Shown here piece by piece: positions 1-7,152 of a stretch of 64,000 nucleotides of DNA; position 1 is the first letter of the stretch, and each line of letters opens with the position of its first letter. The translations under genes were made by a program, and so were the position numbers. This stretch comes from HGM13006 sp963650135 (GTDB lineage: Bacteria > Bacillota > Clostridia > Oscillospirales > Oscillospiraceae): positions 1-64,000 of the forward strand of contig CAVJLG010000019.1 in assembly GCA_963650135.1 (NCBI GenBank), read 5' to 3'. The notes under the pieces were generated by a model. It worked only from the letters and a program-made list of their open reading frames with translations. It searched no databases and was not told where the DNA came from.

Positions 1-208
1 AAACAATTCTGGCCGGACTTGCCCCGGATGATACCAACCCGAAGAACTGGACGGCGGACAACCGACCTGTACACGAAGCGAATGAGACGTGAAGCTAAGT
101 TTCGGATCTACGAAACACTTCGGCAAGGGAGGGAAAAGGGCAAAATCCTGCACCCCCTAAAAATGAGAACTGCACCCCCCTCTAAACCGTAGATGCACCC
201 CCTTGACA
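1..208. mobile_element. End of an IS21-family-like insertion sequence, cut by the window edge
   Basis: Three copies of TGCACCCCC lie at 149-157, 171-179 and 194-202, spaced 22 and 23 bases apart, and the last runs into TTGACA ending at 208. Read on the other strand the end is TGTCAAGGGGGTGCA followed by two more GGGGGTGCA copies. IS21-family elements are known to end in 5'-TG...CA-3' and to carry several regularly spaced transposase-binding repeats at each end, which fits. Only this end is in the window, so the target duplication and the family cannot be confirmed here. Confidence 0.55.
3..92 (+). CDS. 3' end of a truncated gene, possibly the last gene of an IS21-like element
   Basis: An open frame enters from the left edge and stops with TGA at 90-92, giving a 29-residue tail that ends HEANET. 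It stops about 60 bases before a set of direct repeats that look like an insertion-sequence end, which is where the second gene (istB) of an IS21-family element would stop. The tail itself carries no motif that I recognise, so the gene identity is inferred from position only. The other frame that stays open here runs through the repeats to 192 and is less likely. Confidence 0.3.
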   Translation, partial: TILAGLAPDDTNPKNWTADNRPVHEANET

Positions 209-240
209 GGTTTCTATCAAAATTACGGTTATTTGCCACA

Positions 241-276
241 AAAAGGCCAATTCGTCTTCCGGCGAATTGGCCTTTT
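241..276. terminator. Bidirectional hairpin terminator beside the IS end
   Basis: AAAAGGCCAATTCG (241-254) pairs perfectly with CGAATTGGCCTTTT (263-276) around an 8-base loop, with T runs on both strands. It is a good intrinsic terminator. It probably belonged to a gene to the left that is now separated from it by the insertion element. Confidence 0.7.
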
Positions 277-310
277 TGCAAGAAGTGTGCTTTGGGCATA
301 CTTCACTCAT

Positions 311-342
311 AATCGCCACATCCCCCTCCGGATGCGGCGATT
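311..342. terminator. Second hairpin upstream of pepT
   Basis: AATCGCCACATCC (311-323) pairs with GGATGCGGCGATT (330-342) with one mismatch. The T run after it is short, so it may be a weak terminator or a structure insulating the pepT promoter just downstream. Confidence 0.45.
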
Positions 343-345
343 TCC

Positions 346-374
346 TTGACTACACCATTTCGTTATCGTATAAT
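346..374 (+). promoter_or_regulatory. Sigma-A type promoter for pepT
   Basis: TTGACT at 346-351 and TATAAT at 369-374 are separated by 17 bases. The expected start of transcription is about 15 bases before the AGGAGG of pepT, so the leader is short and holds no other element. Confidence 0.8.
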
Positions 375-395
375 ACCGCTAGGAGGTGTATACAA

Positions 396-1625
396 ATGAC
401 CTGTTTAGATCGATTTTTACACTACATCACGGTAGAAACCACATCCAGTGAGACATCCGGCGTGCGTCCCTCCACCCCCGGTCAGAAAGACCTGGCCCGG
501 GAGCTGATGGAGGAAATGACGGCACTGGGACTCACCGATGTACATATGTCCCCGGCAGACGGCGCAGTATTCGGCACCATTCCTGCCAACACCGACAAAA
601 AGCTGCCTACCCTGGGCTTTCTGGCCCACATGGACACATCCTGCGCCGCCTCGGGCAAAAACGTCAAGGCGCGGATTGTGAAGAATTATGACGGCGGCAC
701 CATTCAGCTGAATGATACCGTCTCCATGTCGCCGGAGTCCGGCTATGACTGCCTGCGCCAGGTGGTGGGCGAAGACCTGATCGTCACCGACGGCACCACC
801 CTTCTGGGCGCAGACGATAAGGCTGGCATTGCCGAAATCATGACCATGGCTGAGGATCTGCTCCACACCGATATGCCCCACGGCGTGGTCAAGGTTGCCT
901 TTACCACCGACGAGGAGATCGGCGCGGGCCCGGATTTGTTCGATGTGCCTGCGTTTGGCTGCGATTTTGGGTATACTGTAGATGGCGGCCCCATTGGCGA
1001 GCTGGAGTATGAGAACTTCAACGCTTCCTCCGCAAAAATCACCGTCCATGGCGTGGGCGTGCATCCCGGCAGCGCAAAGGACCTGATGGTCAATGCCGCT
1101 GCCATTGCCGCAGAGTATCAGTGCCTGCTGCCCCAGGCCATGACCCCTGAGCACACCCAGGACTACGAGGGCTTCATCCATTTAGACGAAATGCAGAGCA
1201 CCGTCACCGAAGCGACCCTCAAATACATTCTCCGGGATCATGATCTGAAAAAGCTCCACCAGAAGGAAGCCTTAATGCAGGCAACCGGAGATTTCCTCAA
1301 CGCAAAATACGGCGCCGGTACCGTGGAGGTGGACGTTCGCTCCTCCTACTACAACATGCGGGAGAAGATCGAGCCCCATATGCACCTGATTCACACCGCA
1401 GCCGAAGCCTTCCGTGCCTATGGCATTGAGCCCGTCACCCAGCCCATTCGCGGCGGCACCGATGGCGCTACCCTGAGCTTTAAGGGGCTGCCCTGCCCCA
1501 ATCTTTCCACCGGCGGCTATCAGTTCCACGGAATCTACGAGTTCATTCCTGTCCGCGCCCTGGAGTTGATGCCTAAAATTCTCTGCAACATCGTCTACAC
1601 CTATGGAAAAGGAGAGAATCAGTAA
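396..1625 (+). CDS. pepT: Peptidase T (tripeptide aminopeptidase)
   Basis: This 409-residue cytosolic zinc peptidase of the M20 family removes the N-terminal residue from tripeptides. The sequence shows the M20 signature LAHMDTS, the TLLGADDKAGIAEI metal-binding segment, TDEEIG with the catalytic glutamate, and the RGGTDG region near the C-terminus, in the order and length usual for PepT. The ATG at 396 sits 9 bases after AGGAGG and is preferred over an in-frame ATG at 267 that would lie upstream of the promoter. The stop overlaps the next start by one base (TAATG), so the two peptidase genes are translationally coupled and presumably act together in peptide turnover. Confidence 0.93.
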   Translation: MTCLDRFLHYITVETTSSETSGVRPSTPGQKDLARELMEEMTALGLTDVHMSPADGAVFGTIPANTDKKLPTLGFLAHMDTSCAASGKNVKARIVKNYDGGTIQLNDTVSMSPESGYDCLRQVVGEDLIVTDGTTLLGADDKAGIAEIMTMAEDLLHTDMPHGVVKVAFTTDEEIGAGPDLFDVPAFGCDFGYTVDGGPIGELEYENFNASSAKITVHGVGVHPGSAKDLMVNAAAIAAEYQCLLPQAMTPEHTQDYEGFIHLDEMQSTVTEATLKYILRDHDLKKLHQKEALMQATGDFLNAKYGAGTVEVDVRSSYYNMREKIEPHMHLIHTAAEAFRAYGIEPVTQPIRGGTDGATLSFKGLPCPNLSTGGYQFHGIYEFIPVRALELMPKILCNIVYTYGKGENQ

Positions 1626-3043
1626 TGGATCAGAATGTTATTTCCCAGTGGGTGGAGGCCCATCGGGAGGAATTTCTTGAAGACGTTAAGGCGCTGGTAC
1701 GCATCCGCTCGGATAAGGGTGAAGCCAAGCCCGGCGCTCCCTTTGGTGAGGGTCCCAACAATGCACTGACCAAGGCTCTGGAGATTGCCAGCAGCTATGG
1801 CTTCAAAACCACCAATTACGACGGCTATGTGGGCACCGTGGACTATCTTCCGGAGAATGACCATCACCTGGACATTTTAAGCCACATGGACTGCGTTCCC
1901 GTGGCCGATGGCTGGACGGTCACCGGCCCCTTTGACCCCATCGTCAAGGACGGAAAAATCTATGGCCGCGGCACCGCAGACGACAAGGGTCCCGGCGTTG
2001 CAGCACTCTATGCCATCCGCTGCCTAAAGGAGCTGGGCGTTCCCCTGAAGCACAATGTCCGCCTGATCTGGGGCACCGATGAAGAGTGCGGCAGCGGCGA
2101 CATTGCCCACTACTATGCCCAGGAGGCCGAGGCCAAGTATACCTTCTCTCCGGACGCGGACTATCCCCTCATTAACATCGAAAAGGGCGGCCTGATGGGC
2201 ACGATTTTTGCCGATTTCCAGGAGAGCGATACCCTGCCCCGGATTAAGAACATCGACGCCGGCCTCAAGATCAATGTCGTGCCCGACAAGTGCCATATGG
2301 AAATTGAGGGCATGCGGAAAACTGTTGCCGAAATCTATTGCGCAAGCGCCAAGGAGGAAACCGGCGTAACCTTTACCGTCACCGAGCTGGACAAGCACAC
2401 CATCGCCATCGATGCACAGGGTGAGGGCGCGCATGCAGCATCTCCCCAGGGTGGCAACAATGCCATCACCGCCATGCTCCATCTGGTTTCCACCATGCAT
2501 TTGCCCGATTGCCCGCAGGTGCAGGCGCTCCATGGCCTCCATGAGCTGATTCCCCATGGCGATTATCTGGGCGAGGGGCTGGGCGTGAAGATGTCCGATG
2601 AGATTTCCGGCGAGCTCACGCTGAGTCTGGATATTATCCATGTGACCACCACCGGTCTGGAGGCACAGTTTGACTGCCGCAGCCCGCTGTGCGCCAACGA
2701 CCAGAACATGAAATACGCTGCCATGCAGGCCTGCGCAAGGAAGGGTCTGGCACTCAAGGACGTACCCATGAAGCCGCCCCATCATGTGCCCGCCGACATG
2801 CCCTTCGTCAAGACGCTGCTCCACAGCTATGAGAAGTTCACCGGCGTCAAAGACGCAAAGCCTCTGGCCATCGGCGGCGGCACCTATTGCCACGAGATGA
2901 AGAACGGCGTTGCATTTGGCTGCACCATGCCCGGCACCGACAACCGGATGCATGGCAACGATGAGTTCGCCGTAGTAGATGAGCTGGTTGTCTCCATCAA
3001 GATTTTTGCCGACGCAATCATCAGCCTTTGCGGCGAATCATAA
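1625..3043 (+). CDS. pepV: M20 family dipeptidase, PepV/Sapep type
   Basis: This 472-residue enzyme is a zinc dipeptidase of the M20 family that cleaves dipeptides with a free N-terminus. Visible motifs are LSHMDCVPVADGW, YGRGTADDKGP (metal ligands), GTDEECGSGD with the catalytic glutamate, and a C-terminal GGGTYCHEM segment. Length and motif set fit the PepV/Sapep subgroup rather than PepT. It is directly coupled to pepT by a one-base stop/start overlap and is followed by a hairpin, so the two form a bicistronic peptide-degradation operon. Substrate range within the subgroup cannot be read from sequence. Confidence 0.88.
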   Translation: MDQNVISQWVEAHREEFLEDVKALVRIRSDKGEAKPGAPFGEGPNNALTKALEIASSYGFKTTNYDGYVGTVDYLPENDHHLDILSHMDCVPVADGWTVTGPFDPIVKDGKIYGRGTADDKGPGVAALYAIRCLKELGVPLKHNVRLIWGTDEECGSGDIAHYYAQEAEAKYTFSPDADYPLINIEKGGLMGTIFADFQESDTLPRIKNIDAGLKINVVPDKCHMEIEGMRKTVAEIYCASAKEETGVTFTVTELDKHTIAIDAQGEGAHAASPQGGNNAITAMLHLVSTMHLPDCPQVQALHGLHELIPHGDYLGEGLGVKMSDEISGELTLSLDIIHVTTTGLEAQFDCRSPLCANDQNMKYAAMQACARKGLALKDVPMKPPHHVPADMPFVKTLLHSYEKFTGVKDAKPLAIGGGTYCHEMKNGVAFGCTMPGTDNRMHGNDEFAVVDELVVSIKIFADAIISLCGES

Positions 3044-3055
3044 CAACGCAAAATG

Positions 3056-3078
3056 GACCTGCGCTTCCTGCGCAGGTC
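3056..3078 (+). terminator. Hairpin after the peptidase operon
   Basis: GACCTGCGC (3056-3064) pairs perfectly with GCGCAGGTC (3070-3078) around a 5-base loop, followed by TTTGCTGTTTT. It is a plausible intrinsic terminator with an interrupted T run. Confidence 0.65.
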
Positions 3079-3110
3079 TTTGCTGTTTTCCCTGTAATTC
3101 TGTCCTAACG

Positions 3111-3139
3111 TTGACTTCTGTCCCGCAAAATGGTAAAAT
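3111..3139 (+). promoter_or_regulatory. Sigma-A type promoter for the LCP gene
   Basis: TTGACT (3111-3116) and TAAAAT (3134-3139) are spaced by 17 bases, about 45 bases ahead of the AGGAGG of the LCP gene. Confidence 0.7.
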
Positions 3140-3195
3140 CAACCCATACATAATTCCATCCGTGCTGTTTGTACAGCAGAACAGGAGGCTTTTGA

Positions 3196-4695
3196 ATGAA
3201 AAACAGGAATCGCAATGGCTCCCATCGGCTGATGCAGGGCATTGCGCTGGCAGCGCTGGTTATATGCGCTGTTTCCGCCATCGCATTTGCAGTGATGCTG
3301 GTGTCTACCATGCTGCTTCCGGGGAAATATATTGCGCTGGTCTTGGTTGCACTGGCGCTGATGATCGCACTGGTCGCGGTACTCATCTGGAATCCCGGAA
3401 AAAAGGGCCGATGTATCGTCGGCGTTATTCTGGCGCTGCTGTTCAGCGCCGCCCTGATTACCGGTACCCTTTATATCAATAAGGGCATGGACACCGCCAA
3501 GGAGATCACCACCCCCGTGGAAGAAACCGCAACCATTGGCATTTACGTCCGGGCAAGCGATATTAACGACTTTTCTCAGGTTGCCGCCACCTATTCCTAT
3601 GGCATTCTTGCCGAGCAGGACCGTGAAAACACCGACGAGGCCATCTCGCAGCTCAACAAAGAGTATAACGTCACCATCACCCCCCAGGAATTCGACGGTC
3701 TTCCCCAACTAATCGACGCCATTCTGAATTCTCAGGTAGACGCCATTATCCTAAACAGCGCCTATCTTGACCTGCTGCCTGAAATGGAGGGCTATGAAAA
3801 TGCCGCCGATCAGCTGAAAGAGGTTACCATCACCCATGTCACCCGCCGTGTGGTAGAAGCCCAGCTGGATAAGGACGCAGAGAACCGCCTCCATGGCAAC
3901 ACCACCGTAGATGATTCCGACGAGGAAGAGGGCATGACCTTTACCGTCTTTATCAGCGGTATCGACAGCCGCTCCGGCCTGGTGGCAAAAAGCCGCAGCG
4001 ACGTCAACATCCTTGCTTCGGTCAATACCGCTACGCGCCAGGTGGTTCTGATCTCCACCCCTCGTGACTATTATGTTCCTCTGTCCATTTCCAACGGTGC
4101 AAAGGATAAGCTCACCCATGCGGGCATCTATGGCATCGACGTTTGCATGGACACCATGGCAATGCTCTATGACGTCAATGTGGACTACTATTTCCGTGTG
4201 AACTTCAGCGGCTTCGAGGATATCATCGATGCGCTGGGCGGCGTAACCGTAAATTCTGATTATGCCTTCTCTGTCGGAAGCTATTCCTATGTGCAGGGTG
4301 AAAATCAGATGGACGGTGCAAAAGCGCTGGCCTTCGTCCGGGAACGCCATGCCTTTGCATCCGGTGACCGGCAGCGCGGTAAAAACCAGATGGCCCTGAT
4401 TCAGGCCGTTATCCAAAAGGCCATGTCCCCAGAGCTTCTGGTGAACTATAACTCCGTGATGGATTCTCTGTCCGGCAGCTTCGAAACCAGCGTTCCTTAC
4501 GACCTAATCAGCAAGGTCATCCGGCAGCAGCTGAGCACCGGCGGCAGCTGGACCGTTTCCACCTACAGTGTAGACGGTACTGGTGATAGTCAGGTGCCCT
4601 ATTCCATGAGCCAGAAGGCCTATGTCATGGTGCCCGACCAGAGCACCGTAGATACTGCAAAGCAAATGATTCAGCAAGTATACGCAGGCGAATAA
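3196..4695 (+). CDS. LytR-CpsA-Psr (LCP) family cell-wall polymer ligase
   Basis: LCP proteins transfer undecaprenyl-linked anionic polymers such as teichoic acids onto peptidoglycan outside the membrane. The 499-residue product begins with a basic stretch and three hydrophobic segments within residues 14-95, then an extracellular N-terminal domain of about 150 residues, then the LCP domain from about residue 245. Motifs there include SGIDSRSG, KSRSDVNILASVN, STPRDYYV, the YGIDVCMDTM helix and GAKALAFVRERHAF with its conserved arginines. The three-segment anchor and the extra domain before the LCP core are larger than in minimal LCP proteins. It is monocistronic, with its own promoter and a strong terminator. 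Confidence 0.9.
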   Translation: MKNRNRNGSHRLMQGIALAALVICAVSAIAFAVMLVSTMLLPGKYIALVLVALALMIALVAVLIWNPGKKGRCIVGVILALLFSAALITGTLYINKGMDTAKEITTPVEETATIGIYVRASDINDFSQVAATYSYGILAEQDRENTDEAISQLNKEYNVTITPQEFDGLPQLIDAILNSQVDAIILNSAYLDLLPEMEGYENAADQLKEVTITHVTRRVVEAQLDKDAENRLHGNTTVDDSDEEEGMTFTVFISGIDSRSGLVAKSRSDVNILASVNTATRQVVLISTPRDYYVPLSISNGAKDKLTHAGIYGIDVCMDTMAMLYDVNVDYYFRVNFSGFEDIIDALGGVTVNSDYAFSVGSYSYVQGENQMDGAKALAFVRERHAFASGDRQRGKNQMALIQAVIQKAMSPELLVNYNSVMDSLSGSFETSVPYDLISKVIRQQLSTGGSWTVSTYSVDGTGDSQVPYSMSQKAYVMVPDQSTVDTAKQMIQQVYAGE

Positions 4696-4701
4696 CAAAC
4701 G

Positions 4702-4731
4702 GCCCCCTTTGCCTTTACGGGCGAAGGGGGC
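4702..4731. terminator. Bidirectional terminator between converging genes
   Basis: GCCCCCTTTGCC (4702-4713) pairs with GGCGAAGGGGGC (4720-4731), 12 base pairs with one G-T. The stop codon of the leftward gene (4715-4717) lies in the loop, so the hairpin is shared by both converging transcripts. Confidence 0.75.
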
Positions 4732-5422
4732 AAAATGCATCCACGTCAATTTCTCTCGCTGCGGCAACGGCCTCGTCCAGCGTATCATAATGCGTCTGCG
4801 TGATTTCAGCGGCGTTCTGCAAGGCGCTTTTCTGGGCCGCGTTCATTTTATCGTCCCATTCTTCCAGCAGCTTGGCGGCGGACTGAGCCCCCGACAGGAC
4901 ATATCGCGGCAGCATCCATTCGTCGCCGTCGTTTTGTTCTGCTTCCACCTTCCATACGCCGTCTTTCCATGCCATTTTCGCCCGGACCTCATCCCGGGCA
5001 ATGCAGGCAGCCACCCGGTAGCTGCCGTCCTCGGCCTGCTCTACATAGACAGAGTCCGTGCGCACCGTTGCCTTTGCCACCCGATTCAGAAAAAACAGCG
5101 GCGCCCAGTCCATACTCCAGCTCCCCAGGGTCACCGACACGGTATTGTGGCCGCTTTGGCTGTCACGCCGCCATGCTTCCGGCGTATTTTCATAGGGAAT
5201 TGCCCCGGTATAAAGCTGATTCCACCGGGCATTATATGCATCTATGGCCTGCTGCACCGCGTCCGTCTCGTCGCTGTCCGGCATCACGCCCCACTGCTGA
5301 TATAATACATGCGCCGCCGCCAATACCGCACATGCCTCCCGCTGCTGGCGCACTGTAATTCCCACAGCCGCCGCCAATACCACCAGAAGCACTCCTAAAA
5401 TGATCCACTTCCGCTTTGTCAT
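4715..5422 (-). CDS. Membrane-anchored protein of unknown function
   Basis: I do not recognise this 235-residue protein. It has a short basic N-terminus (MTKRK), one transmembrane segment at about residues 6-24, and a mainly alpha-helical extracytoplasmic part with several tryptophans and acidic stretches. The start was set at the ATG at 5422, which lies 8 bases after AAGGGAG; a GTG three codons earlier overlaps that ribosome binding site. It is on its own between two terminators and its last codons lie inside the terminator shared with the LCP gene. A cell-envelope role is only a guess from the anchor and the neighbour. Confidence 0.7.
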   Translation of the reverse strand: MTKRKWIILGVLLVVLAAAVGITVRQQREACAVLAAAHVLYQQWGVMPDSDETDAVQQAIDAYNARWNQLYTGAIPYENTPEAWRRDSQSGHNTVSVTLGSWSMDWAPLFFLNRVAKATVRTDSVYVEQAEDGSYRVAACIARDEVRAKMAWKDGVWKVEAEQNDGDEWMLPRYVLSGAQSAAKLLEEWDDKMNAAQKSALQNAAEITQTHYDTLDEAVAAAREIDVDAFCPLRP

Positions 5423-5490
5423 GTTCCCCACTCCCTTCTGGAATTGGCTTCAGTATAGCCCCGGGATGTGTCCACGTTGTGTTCAAAAGA

Positions 5491-5520
5491 AAACCTCCCC
5501 CGAATCACCGGAGGAGGTTT
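5491..5520 (-). terminator. Terminator after the 5526-6011 gene
   Basis: AAACCTCC and GGAGGTTT (5491-5498 and 5513-5520) pair, with additional G-C pairs inside, and the leftward strand continues as TTTTCTTTT. It closes the short leftward gene just to its right. Confidence 0.65.
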
Positions 5521-5525
5521 TGATC

Positions 5526-6011
5526 TTACCTCTTGATCTCCATGGGGATCTTATATTCGCTCTGGTACTTACCCAGAATATCCACATTGGAGTAATAACC
5601 GTCGGAAATCCGATAATGCTGCCGGCCGCCCTCAAGGATGATGTCGGCTACATTGACATTCGTCCGAACCTTTTCGTTGCTGGCATTGGCGCCGGGACGC
5701 TCCCAGAAAATTGCAGCAATCTTCTCTCTGGGAATGACCGTTGTTTTAAAAGTCTCCTTGATGACAATGGCATTTTCATAGCAGATAACCTTGCCCATAA
5801 TGGTCTTGATGCAATAGGCCAGCAGCACAACGCCAACCACCAGCAGCACAATACCGGTTACCGCAAAGCTGCCAAACTTCCCCTTGGAGATTCCATAGCC
5901 CAACACGCTGATTCCGGCAATCAGGAAAATGAATGCCACCATCAGCATACCGCTTACCGCCAGAGGCAGCGTTTTGGCTTCTCCGATCTTCTTACCATAG
6001 GTTTCTTCCAC
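5526..6011 (-). CDS. Small membrane protein with two transmembrane segments
   Basis: A 161-residue protein with two hydrophobic segments (about residues 15-40 and 46-70) followed by a soluble C-terminal half rich in beta-strand-like sequence. This layout resembles bacterial PH-like domain proteins (YdbT/YvbH style), but no signature proves it. The start is a GTG at 6011 preceded by GGGAGGA at 9 bases. It stands alone between terminators; no function can be assigned. Confidence 0.7.
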   Translation of the reverse strand: MEETYGKKIGEAKTLPLAVSGMLMVAFIFLIAGISVLGYGISKGKFGSFAVTGIVLLVVGVVLLAYCIKTIMGKVICYENAIVIKETFKTTVIPREKIAAIFWERPGANASNEKVRTNVNVADIILEGGRQHYRISDGYYSNVDILGKYQSEYKIPMEIKR

Positions 6012-6205
6012 AATCGTTTCCTCCCCGGGCCTTTCGCCCTAAAATATAGCGCTAATATACCACAGCATGCACAAAAAGTCAGCAACAACCTGTGGTAAAT
6101 TGGTAATTTCAGTACAATCACTGTTAGCAGCCAAACATTTTTGTGCATTCTGCCCATTGCATTTCACAGTTCCTTCACAGAAATGTTGCGCGCTCAGATT
6201 TATAC

Positions 6206-6234
6206 TTTCCAAGATAGGCGGATTGTGGTATAAT
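6206..6234 (+). promoter_or_regulatory. Promoter for the MarR-mrnC-rqcH operon
   Basis: TATAAT at 6229-6234 with a weak -35 TTTCCA at 6206-6211, 17 bases apart. The gap between the two diverging genes (6012-6267) contains nothing else that I can support. Confidence 0.55.
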
Positions 6235-6267
6235 AATGCGTAAAACAATTGACTGTGAGGTGCTCTT

Positions 6268-6726
6268 ATGCCCATTTCCAGATATGATTTTGGTGGACTG
6301 GTGTTCACCGTAACCCGTGATTTTGCCCGGCTGGAGCGGAATTTCTGCAAGGTAGCAGGGCTATACCAGGGTCAGCCTCGAATTCTCACCATTTTAAAAT
6401 CCAACGAGGGTGTTACCCTCAGCGAGCTTTCCCCCCTGTGCGGCATTGGTCTGCCCAGCCTGTCTGTCTCCCTGCGCAACCTGCAAAAATCCGGCCTGAT
6501 TCGCAAGGAGGGTACGGGAAAGAATCAAAAGCTCTATCTCACCGACCTGGGCCAGCAGCGCGCCATGGCCTTCCACCAGGAAATCGACGGCTTTTTCAGC
6601 CAGTATCTCGGTGCTTTGGGTCCCGATGGCATTGAGGCATTTGGCAGTGCGCTCAGCTCCTTCGACAGCTTCATTACTGCGTTTAATGACCAGTACGAGC
6701 TGCGCCATGGCTGGAAAAAGGACTGA
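6268..6726 (+). CDS. MarR family transcriptional regulator
   Basis: A 152-residue winged-helix protein. The core, about residues 33-95, has the MarR arrangement: a helix leading into the recognition helix (LPSLSVSLRNLQKSGLI), then a wing with a basic stretch (RKEGTGKNQKLYLTDLG). MarR proteins are dimers that bind palindromes near their own promoter and respond to small ligands or oxidants. It lies 12 bases ahead of mrnC and so is first in an operon of RNA and ribosome quality-control genes; this linkage is unusual and its ligand is unknown. The start ATG follows GAGGTG at a normal distance. Confidence 0.8.
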   Translation: MPISRYDFGGLVFTVTRDFARLERNFCKVAGLYQGQPRILTILKSNEGVTLSELSPLCGIGLPSLSVSLRNLQKSGLIRKEGTGKNQKLYLTDLGQQRAMAFHQEIDGFFSQYLGALGPDGIEAFGSALSSFDSFITAFNDQYELRHGWKKD

Positions 6727-6738
6727 CGGGGGGATTCT

Positions 6739-7152
6739 ATGGAAGCACTGCTGCATCATGCCCTTACGCCCCGTGAGGTGAATGCCGTCTCCGCGCTGGG
6801 GCTTGCCCATATGGGCGACGCCGTCTATGAAATTCTCGTGCGTTCTATGCTGGTGCTGGACGGGCGCACCACCAGCGGGCATCTTCATAAGGAAACCACA
6901 TCCTACGTCTGCGCTCCCGCCCAGGCCGAGGCCGCTGATCGCCTTTTGCCCCACTTAACCGAGGAAGAAACCGGCTATTACCGCCGCGGCCGGAATGCCG
7001 CCGTCCACAATATCCCCAAGAACGCCACCCATAGCCAATATTCCAAGGCAACGGGCCTGGAGGCGCTGTTCGGCGCGCTGTATCTCCTGGGGCAGACTGA
7101 GCGAATTCGCGCGCTGTTTACCATCATCATGGAGGACCGCCATGCCACTTGA
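6739..7152 (+). CDS. mrnC: Mini-ribonuclease 3 (23S rRNA maturation)
   Basis: Mini-RNase III is an RNase III catalytic domain without the double-stranded RNA binding domain; it trims the ends of 23S rRNA precursors in Firmicutes. The 137-residue length is typical. The signature HMGDAVYEILVR with the catalytic aspartate is at residues 22-33 and the second conserved patch YYRRGRNAAVH at about residues 81-91. It overlaps the rqcH start by 11 bases, so expression is coupled. In many relatives the gene follows cysS; here a MarR regulator takes that place. Confidence 0.9.
   Translation: MEALLHHALTPREVNAVSALGLAHMGDAVYEILVRSMLVLDGRTTSGHLHKETTSYVCAPAQAEAADRLLPHLTEEETGYYRRGRNAAVHNIPKNATHSQYSKATGLEALFGALYLLGQTERIRALFTIIMEDRHAT

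Noticed and set aside
417..1181. Open frame antisense to pepT
   Set aside because: No ribosome binding site and pepT motifs on the other strand are complete.
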